Assembly (NCBI GenBank): GCA_037043455.1
Contig: JAWPHD010011431.1
Coordinates: forward strand, 1-64,000
Length of the DNA stretch: 64,000 nucleotides
From: Cyrtodaria siliqua
Lineage: Eukaryota; Mollusca; Bivalvia; Adapedonta; Hiatellidae
Reading direction: 5' to 3'
Positions 56,814-64,000 of the stretch are shown piece after piece. The notes under the pieces are model-generated. The model was given only the letters and a program-made list of their open reading frames with translations. It did not search any database and was not told where the DNA came from. A program made the translations under genes and the position numbers. Every line of letters begins with the position of its first letter. The stretch's first letter is position 1.

Positions 56814-58715
56814 ACAAGAGGCCCAAGAGGGCCTGTATCGTTCTACTGGCTATATGGAGTCTGTGGTTGAGAACAAACAAAAATTCTAAACTTGGTAGAG
56901 ATCCTAAAGCTGATAATAAATAAAAGAATATTAAACCTTTAGCTCTTGTAGTTTCAGAGAAGAAGATTTTTGAACTTTTTCCCTATAACTCTATGGGGGT
57001 ATACTGGAATCAGTCGTATGTCCATCGTCTGTTTATCTATAGACACAACCTTGTCCGCTCGATAACTCTTCTGCTATATAAAAGGATTTTACCCAATTTT
57101 GAAATTTAGTGATTTAAATTTATGTTTTGTTTCTTTTCAGTACTGTTTATAGTTTGTTTTTCCTTCAGGCTGGGATGAACATTGAAATGTCATACAGGAC
57201 CCTGCCTCAGGCTGATACTGTTAAAGTTGTCCCATTGATATAAAACAATATCGCTGTTTTTTTTCCATTAAAACCTTGCATTGTTGTCGCCGCAGTTGCA
57301 CTTGTTAATAGTAATAGTAACAATCACGGTCAGCTGGTGTACATTTAAAATAAAGTGTGCTGAGTAAGTCTGAGCACTAACAGTTTGTTTCGAAAATTAT
57401 CACGTGTTTGTTATGATGAGTCAAAAACCTTAAAATGAAACTTAGGGTTTTATGTCCAACTTAATTATTATTTTCAATACTTGAATGGAATGTCATGGGA
57501 TAAAAAGGGTCTGAAACTCATCCACATTCCGAATAGTATTAATGAAAATAGTTATCAATTATTTTTAAGGCTCGTAAAAGTTGAAATAATATACGCAACT
57601 AGGTTTGGTACTGATCATCCATGCCAACTTTCGTTGAAATCCGGCCAGAACTTCAGGAGAACTAAACTGTACAAAATTAGTGTATTAAAACCTTGAAGGG
57701 GTCGTAACTCTGCCAAAATTCAGTCAACTGGAACACGGCAACGAAATGCGCAACGAGGCTTGGAACTTTTCATCCCTGTAAAAATTCGTTGAAATCCAGC
57801 CAGGGGATCAGGATAATTGGTTAGGACAAACTTTGAGTATTAAAACCTTTAAAGGGCCATAATTCTGCCAAAATCATTCAACCGGAACACTGTGACGATA
57901 TGTGCAACTAGGCTTGGTACTGATCATCCCTGCTGCACAGTTTCTCTGAAATCCGGCCAAATGAAGGCCCTTTCGTTTTAAGGAGGCAAATTACAGCATC
58001 TGTTAACTAAATCAAGGGCCATAACTCCGGTGTTATTAATCCGATTTGATTGAATTTCGAACTTGTCCAAGCTTTCTTTAACTGATAATAACAATCTGTT
58101 AGAGTTTAATAAAAATCGGCTGACAAATGAAGGCCCTATCATGTTAACAAGGCCAAAATATAGCATATTTCAGAAAATCAAGGGCCATGACTCCGGTTTA
58201 AATGGTCTAAGCTGGTTTTCGAATTTGTCCGGGCTTTCGTTGATATCAACAATCTCGTAAAGTTCGGATGAAAAATGAAGGCACTATCGTCTAAACGAGG
58301 CAAAATATAGCATTTTTAACCAAATCAAGGGCCATAACTGCAGTGTAAATAATCCAATCCCGCTGTTTTTCATAATTGTCTGAGCTCTTATTGATAGTAA
58401 CAATCAATCTGGTAAAGTTTGGTAAAGAGAGGATGACAAATGAATGCCCTATCGTCTTAACGAGGCAAACTATAGCACTTTTTAACTAAATCAAGGGTCA
58501 TAACTCCGCTGTTACTTGTCCGATCAGGCTGTTTTCGAACTCGTCCAAGCCTTCATTGATATTGGTGGAGTTTGGTTAGATCGAATGGAAAATAAAGGCC
58601 CTATCGTCTTAACGAGGCAAAATATAGCATGTTTAACTAAATCAAGGGCCATAACTTCGCTGTTACTTATCCGGTCTGACTGGTTTTCGAACTTGTACGA
58701 GCTTTTATTGATATT
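56814..58715. mobile_element. Pearl-like composite, 5' start plus three array types
   Basis: Begins 'acaagaggcccaagagggcc', a hairpin-capable start like that at 50,057. A single unit of the 50-51-kb family follows (56,880-57,000), then unrelated sequence (57,000-57,480). Next come about three units with 'gaaatccggccag' and 'gggtcgtaactctgccaaaa' (57,480-57,960), then five units of the 162-bp family (57,963, 58,128, 58,277, 58,445, 58,596). No ACGG run closes it; the array ends at a switch to 59-kb sequence near 58,716. Confidence 0.75.
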
Positions 58716-58716
58716 A

Positions 58717-59648
58717 ATGTCATAGGTCTGAATAAATATATGCAAATTGTAATTGTTTTATATTTATTACCACACCACAAGCAAGTGCGACTTTAACGTG
58801 TACATGCCTAGCATCTCTTAAATGTAGCTACCTGTATGACCAGGTCGCAATAAATGTTTATACAAGTTGTTGTTGTTTATTACAAGCCATTGTAACATTA
58901 ACGTTTACTTGAACAACATGACAATATCCCTTTAAATTAGCTGCCTTTTACGAACACATATGCATGTCTTGTTTGGACCGGTCAGGTGACTTGAACACCG
59001 CACGTATGCACACGATTGCACTTGCCGTTATACAATAGTATTGAAAGGTCATGTATGATATGTGTGGAATAAATATTTTATATATTTATTATATGCTAAT
59101 TATCTTCTGTATGGTTTGGTAATGTTTCATTTTAAGTGAATTCTCATAAATTGCTAATTGTTATGCATTAGATTAATTGGTTTGTTATGATTTTTAGAGG
59201 TAAGGTTATGAACTGAAAGATAGGCGTGTATTGACAATGTCTTACTTTACATATATGTCATAATGTGTAAATGAAATGTTAATATATGTTTTGCTACATC
59301 TTTAGCTTCAGGATTTGACATCCCGGGCACTTGCCGTGATACAATATTATTGAAAGGTCATGTATGATATGTGTGGAATAAATATTTTATATATTTATTA
59401 TATTACAGAGTATCCTTTACTTCCAAGAGGACCAATATTATATCGAACCAGGATGTTGAAGTCGCCTTAGAGCACACAAAAAGCACACGGTGACAATAAG
59501 TGGTCAATGTGGGGATTGGACGATAAAATTGCAATTATGGATATACATATTTCGTGTGTTTACGATATGTGTAATCGGTTGAATTTGCACATTCAGGATG
59601 TGTAATATAGATATATGTTGATCTTTGAGATGACGTCATTTGTTTACA
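58717..59648 (+). repeat. Candidate 5' LTR region of the Gypsy-type element
   Basis: The array ends at 'tattaa' and new sequence begins 'tgtcataggtctgaataaat' (58,717). It runs to 'gtttaca' (59,648), directly followed after one base by 'tggtagcgagaatag', a plausible tRNA primer-binding site. Two copies of an about 82-bp segment ('tattgaaaggtcatgtatga' onward) lie within it at 59,018-59,100 and 59,327-59,408. The TG start and CA end fit an LTR, but the 3' LTR is outside the window, so this cannot be verified here. Confidence 0.4.
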
Positions 59649-59649
59649 A

Positions 59650-59664
59650 TGGTAGCGAGAATAG
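59650..59664 (+). promoter_or_regulatory. Candidate primer-binding site
   Basis: 'tggtagcgagaatag' starts with TGG, as expected of a sequence complementary to a tRNA CCA end, and lies one base after a CA that could close an LTR. The matching tRNA is not identified. Confidence 0.35.
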
Positions 59665-60960
59665 CTATATGGAGGTGAAGACTGTCAGATGATGGGCACA
59701 TCGCGAATACAATGGTTAATGGACCACAAGGAGGATTTACGTTTATTCTACAGGGATCCGCGTCGTGATTGTCGATTGCCCCGCCGCGGCTGAGGGGCAG
59801 AAGAGGAACTTAGACTGATGGACAGTTAACTTGATTTTGGATCACTTCCGTGATCTAAAGTGTGGACAATTAACATTGTGTACAGCATTTGTATAAACTT
59901 GCGTGTGTGTATTTTGTGAATATTGTTCATTGGATTATAATAGGATTTAGGATTATCTGTTTATTGTTGACATATATACATGTATTGCTCATATATAAAT
60001 GTTTTCATTATACCACAGTATTGACAGATTCATATCGTGCACGGGCTCATTGGGCATAATTATGTTAATATAAGAGCTGTCAGCTCTGTTGTATATCGAG
60101 GAAGGTGTAGCGAATTATTATTAGCCGCCCGGTATTCCAGTATTTACGGCAATATTCAATTCACGAGCACTAATATTGCATGTTAAAGATCTAACAGATT
60201 AATTGTATTGAAAAAAAAAATCGCTTGTTCTGGTAACCCATAAATGCACGTGACAGTATGGTATAGGCAAGCTGGACAGATAGCTCAGGTAGTAAAGCCT
60301 TCTATCAATAATTCAGTAGTGTTATAGAATTATTGGATTTCACCGCGCGGGTTCGAATACAGCGGTGGGCTATATTTGTATTATTATCGTTTTGTGCATA
60401 TATATATATTAGCAAATTTATATTCACACAACGATTATATATTTCATTTGAAACATATATAGAGAATGAATAGCAATTCAGCTGTATGTATGTTAATATA
60501 AACAGTATTCTGTAGAGAGTTAAATGATAGTACTTCCGTGATCGTGTTATCTCACACGTTCGTTTTCTTTTTGACAGAGATTTTGTTTCCCAGAAAGAGA
60601 ATAGTTAAGTGCGAATATTTTAATATTCGTACACATTATTTTCTTTAAAATCGGCATTTTTCGGGATTTTCACATACGCTTATTTTAGTGAACAAATACC
60701 CGTGAAGCAATGCCGCTACGAAGTAATCGATACGCGTTCATGTGTATATCGTAATACCACGCAGTGTATGCTATATCGGCTCCGTGGCGTAATCGGTTAA
60801 GTCGTCGTTCGATTAATATAGTTTGGGTTTGACTTGAAACCACCGCACTGGTTCGAATTCTACAAGGAGTGTGATATTTTGTAAATTCATATTTTTTGTG
60901 TTTGCGATTATTTTCACATATTGAAAGCTGATTGTCTTCTTTAAAAGGATCGTTATAAAC
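59665..60960 (+). other. Long leader between the candidate LTR and gag, with two tRNA-like segments
   Basis: No ORF. Segment 1 (60,277-60,372) has A box 'tagctcaggtagtaaa' and B box 'gggttcgaata'. Segment 2 (60,778-60,872) starts 'ggctccgtggcgtaatcggt' and has B box 'ggttcgaattc'. Both are over 90 bases with extra sequence between the boxes and poorly pairing ends, so tRNA pseudogenes or SINE heads are more likely than working tRNAs. Confidence 0.45.
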
Positions 60961-60964
60961 GATC

Positions 60965-62680
60965 TCGGGAAGAATTGAACCAGAATTAAAGCGTCAACAG
61001 ATGGAAGCCCTACGGGAACAGAGAAAACAACTAATTGATGAAAGGAACATAGGCGTGGAACGGCATGTTCTCGGTAATGCTGTTGGTGAAAATGTGAGCC
61101 TAGCAAATGCTTATCGTAGGCGAGAGCATAACAAGATGTTGAGGGATCAAAGGCAACAGCGTTGAGGAGGGAAAAGGAGGGAACAAAGAAGTCAGGTCAC
61201 TGACCACTTAGCCGGTGACACACATGTGATAGAACATTACGGTTTAGAGGAGGGAAGAGATGCAGATAAACAGGATAGTATCAATGAAAATTCAACACTT
61301 GTATCTAGTGAAGGCCAGTGGGTTGCATCAATTTATCATACACTCGATTACACGAATCATGTTTATCCGAGATTTGAATTGTCTGATCATGAAAGCGACA
61401 CTGAAGGTAGTTTGAAGATTGAATATCAGGACGTAAGACATCTGATAAATGGCAGGACAGCCGAGATTAAGCCATAAACAGTTGCAGGCTATGGAATTAG
61501 GATTAAGTAGACGTGAATAACCAACTAGGAGGAGAGAGCTGGAGATAAAACAAAAACAACAGTTGATGGAAAGGAATAAAATGAAAGAAATGCAAGAGGA
61601 CATGTACAACGAAAGTAAAAAAGTGTTGGACAAACTAGAAAGAGAATTGATAGAAAAACAGACAGAAGTTCGCCAAAAGGAATCTGATCTAATTAAAAGA
61701 GAGCAAGAAATTAAACGTATGGAGAGACAATGGAAAGTGTTTACCTCCACACCAAAGGAAGTTAAAGAACAGTTCCCACCAGAGATAAAAGAAGAACTAG
61801 CTAGAGATAAAGATAGTTGTACTCAAATACAAAAGGGGTTACCTTTACAACAAGGGTGGACACCGGGAAAACGTTTTGTTAGTTTTTCACCAGAAACGAC
61901 AGAAGGATGTGATATAAAGCCAGGCATAGGTACACAAATGAATTCAAAGACACATTCACCATTGCATTGGAAAATGAATGGAGATACGATTTGAGAGGTG
62001 ATTTTGCGACGGCAGAATCATCAATGGGAATGGATCCAAAGAAGAAAGAACAGACACATCCGCTACCAACATCTAGGGAAATGCCAGTGGTGATAGACAA
62101 GGCCATAAATGGTATGGATATGGACAAGAGAGCCAATATACAGTTTATGAAGCCAACGTTGAACACGTTCTCTGTAACGGAACCACGGCCTCGCAACGAG
62201 CGCACATTCGAAGAATGGAAAATGGAAATAGAAATCATATTGGCGTTGGATATATATCCTGATTATATGATCAGTCAAACCCTTTGAAAGTCTCTTAAAG
62301 TCCAGGCCAAGAAAGTTCTCTTACCAATGGGAGCCTTAGCCATTCCAAGCGATATCCTTAAGAAGATGGAAAGCGTATTTGGTAATGTTGCCTCAGAAGA
62401 GTCTGTGTTACAGGAGTTTTATAATTCCCAGCAACTACCAGAAGAATCCGTCAGTCAGTGGGGTCTGCGGCTTGAAGAGGTAATACATAAAGCAATCGGC
62501 AAAGGTCCTGTGACAGAAAAACAAAAAACAGTATGTTAAAGAACAAGTTCTGGAGATCCTTATTCGACACAGATTTGAAAAAATGCAACTAGAGTGCATT
62601 TTGAAACAGAGGAAAGTTTTGAAATGCTGAGACGGAAGGTTAGAGCCAAAGAGTACGAGATCAAGTCCACTGCAAAGGAT
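60965..62680 (+). pseudogene. Gypsy-type Gag, with PNMA-like capsid region, decayed
   Basis: The first frame gives a basic, coiled-coil-like N-terminus ('RQQMEALREQRKQLIDERN', about 60,990-61,050) and continues past a stop at 61,163 to 61,477. A second frame (61,563-61,994) is a strong heptad-type coiled coil ('KKVLDKLERELIEKQTEVRQ'). The capsid-like part follows: 'NERTFEEWKMEIEIILA' (about 62,200-62,250), a stop near 62,285, 'SDILKKMESVFGNVASEES' and 'EESVSQWGLRLEEVIHKAI' (62,345-62,510), then 'EESFEMLRRKVRAKEYEIK' (62,609-62,665). This arrangement is that of Ty3/Gypsy capsids related to PNMA/ARC. Gag forms the particle that packages element RNA. At least four stops or frameshifts are present. 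Confidence 0.78.
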
Positions 62681-62689
62681 AGTTTTCCC

Positions 62690-63140
62690 ATTGAAGGGCA
62701 AATTAGGGACATTGATGGAAAAGGCCCATATATAAAGACTCCGTTAATAAACAGAATGGTAGGAGAAGCCAACAAAGCTAAAGTGGATATCAATGGAATT
62801 AGCACAACATGTCTTATAGACAGTGACTCAATGGTGACACAATGTCGCAGGAATGGTATGAAATCATGGATCCACAACCAAAGCTACACGGACTGGAAGA
62901 GTTCAACCTAGAAGTGTATGGAGCAGATGGAGGACTGCTACCATATCTTGGTTACATCGAAGCCAGTATTTCCATTCCCAGATCAGATCTCCGAGTGCAA
63001 GATAAGGTTGAAGTGTTTGTGCCAATACTTATAGTACCTTCTACTTAGTATAACATTAAAGTACCGATTCTTATCGGTACAAATGTTATTACATGTAGGA
63101 GTTGTACGCAAACCAGTGATCTCCCGGATGTACGGAATGC
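62690..63140 (+). pseudogene. Gypsy-type aspartic protease region, active site altered
   Basis: 'KVDINGISTTCLIDSDSMVT' (62,780-62,840) occupies the place of the retropepsin active site. The expected D-S/T-G triad reads D-S-D, so the glycine is gone. A frame change follows, then 'MSQEWYEIMDP' (62,842) and 'LLPYLGYIEASISIP', and near 63,060 'VPILIGTNVITC', the usual C-terminal retropepsin block. A stop at 63,046 separates the last two. The enzyme would process Gag-Pol; this copy could not. Confidence 0.72.
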
Positions 63141-64000
63141 GGCATTATTGGCTATCACTGCACGTACATCAGTGGGGGTGGTACGAACCAAATACAGAGT
63201 GATCGAGTTGAAACCATGGGAAACCATTACTGTGACAGGTTTTGTCAGGAAAGAAAGAGATGTTAACACGGCCATCACGGAACAGGCAGAGAAAGCATCA
63301 TCGCGAATGGGAGTATGCCCAAGAGTCGTTGAACTAAACAAACCTGGAACATCTTCCAGAGTGCCGTACGGATCTTCAATATATCAGCCAATACACCTAT
63401 AGTTCCGCCCAGATCTGTTCTACGAGCAACCGATTCTGTTCCAAAACCAAAGATCGAAGGACGGATATCCACTCAAACTGCAAAATCGACACCGCCAGCT
63501 TCCAGCGGTACAACTCAATCAGTAAACGATTCTCGGAGGTTAAAGATGACTGATGTCGGAGTGGATATTTCTGATTTCTCTTTTTCATAGTGTCAACGAG
63601 TAAAGGTCGTCCGTATCTTTGAGAAGTGGCAACATGTGTTCTCCAAAGGGATCACGGACCTTGGATGTACAGATCTGGTGAAGCATGATATACATATCAA
63701 TGACAACACTCCATTCAAGGAACCATTTAGAAGAGAATCTTTGAGAAGTGGCAACTTGTGTTCTCCATAGGGATCACGGACCTTGGATGTACAGATCTGG
63801 TGAAGCATGATATACATATCAATGACAACCCTCCATTCAAGGAACCATTTAGAAGCGTATTGCCTGCACTCATACAGGAAGTGAGGGAACACGTGGCTGA
63901 AATGTTGGAGGCAGGAGCCATAAAGCCATCGCTAAGTCCGTACTCATCGAACGTGGTCATTGTCAGGAAAAAGGATGGAACTATTCGGTTTTGCATAGAC
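63141..64000 (+). pseudogene. Gypsy-type Pol linker and start of reverse transcriptase, cut by window end
   Basis: 'ALLAITARTSVGVVRTKYR' and 'ELKPWETITVTGFVRKERD' (63,148-63,260) form the linker after the protease. '[20 protein letters not shown]' (about 63,626-63,690) begins the RT fingers, a duplicated segment follows, and '[19 protein letters not shown]' with '[16 protein letters not shown]' (63,890-64,000) is the conserved N-terminal RT block just before motif A. RNase H and integrase would lie beyond the window. Confidence 0.82.
63616..63859 (+). repeat. 122-bp tandem duplication inside pol
   Basis: 'tctttgagaagtggcaac' occurs at 63,616 and 63,738, and the roughly 120 bases that follow (through 'gaaccatttagaag') are repeated with very few changes. 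A length of 122 breaks the reading frame, so it is a disabling mutation and recent compared with the divergence of the element. Confidence 0.92.

Overview
This window looks like repeat-dense, AT-rich nuclear DNA from a bivalve mollusc. The main clue is several arrays of about 160-bp tandem units that end in ACG/ACGG microsatellites and a terminal hairpin, an architecture known from the 'pearl' and related non-autonomous elements of oysters and clams. Decayed LINEs, Penelope-like, mariner and Gypsy-type elements and tRNA-derived SINEs fit the same origin. I see no intact host gene and no rRNA gene; the only host-like coding matter is two pseudogene-like remnants at 42-45 kb. All assignments come from reading motifs, not from a database search.

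Region by region. 0-4 kb: AT-rich with local duplications only. 4-15.3 kb: a mosaic of inverted and direct segmental duplications holding SINE-like bodies, tRNA-like heads and a 2,159-bp inverted-repeat transposon (6,747-8,905), whose insertion is proved by 8-bp target duplications and an empty-site paralogue at 12,668. 15.3-17 kb: minus-strand LINE fragment with an endonuclease domain, then a stub of a Penelope-like 3' end. 17.8-27.7 kb: a minus-strand L1/Tx1-like LINE split by an about 8.2-kb element with 1.5-1.7-kb terminal inverted repeats. That element carries a C2H2 zinc finger-packaging ATPase relic and a second overlapping ORF, and a Penelope-like retroelement sits inside it. This nested, virus-like element is the most interesting part of the window.

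28-40 kb: short tandem arrays, two mariner relics, a composite with 650-bp direct repeats flanking a TTAA-bounded core, a palindromic TATCTCAAGATA tract, and a small inverted-repeat element. 40.5-41.8 kb: a 20-21-bp minisatellite. 42-45 kb: minus-strand remnant with three RanBP2-type zinc fingers (TRABID/ZRANB1-like) and a plus-strand remnant of the P2X7-type cytoplasmic cysteine domain. 46-58.7 kb: pearl-like and longer tandem arrays, a second Penelope-like copy, a complete SINE with 13-bp target duplications, and a full-length but dead mariner (55,323-56,591). 59-64 kb: a decayed Gypsy-type retrotransposon on the plus strand (candidate primer-binding site, Gag, protease, start of RT) that runs off the end of the window.
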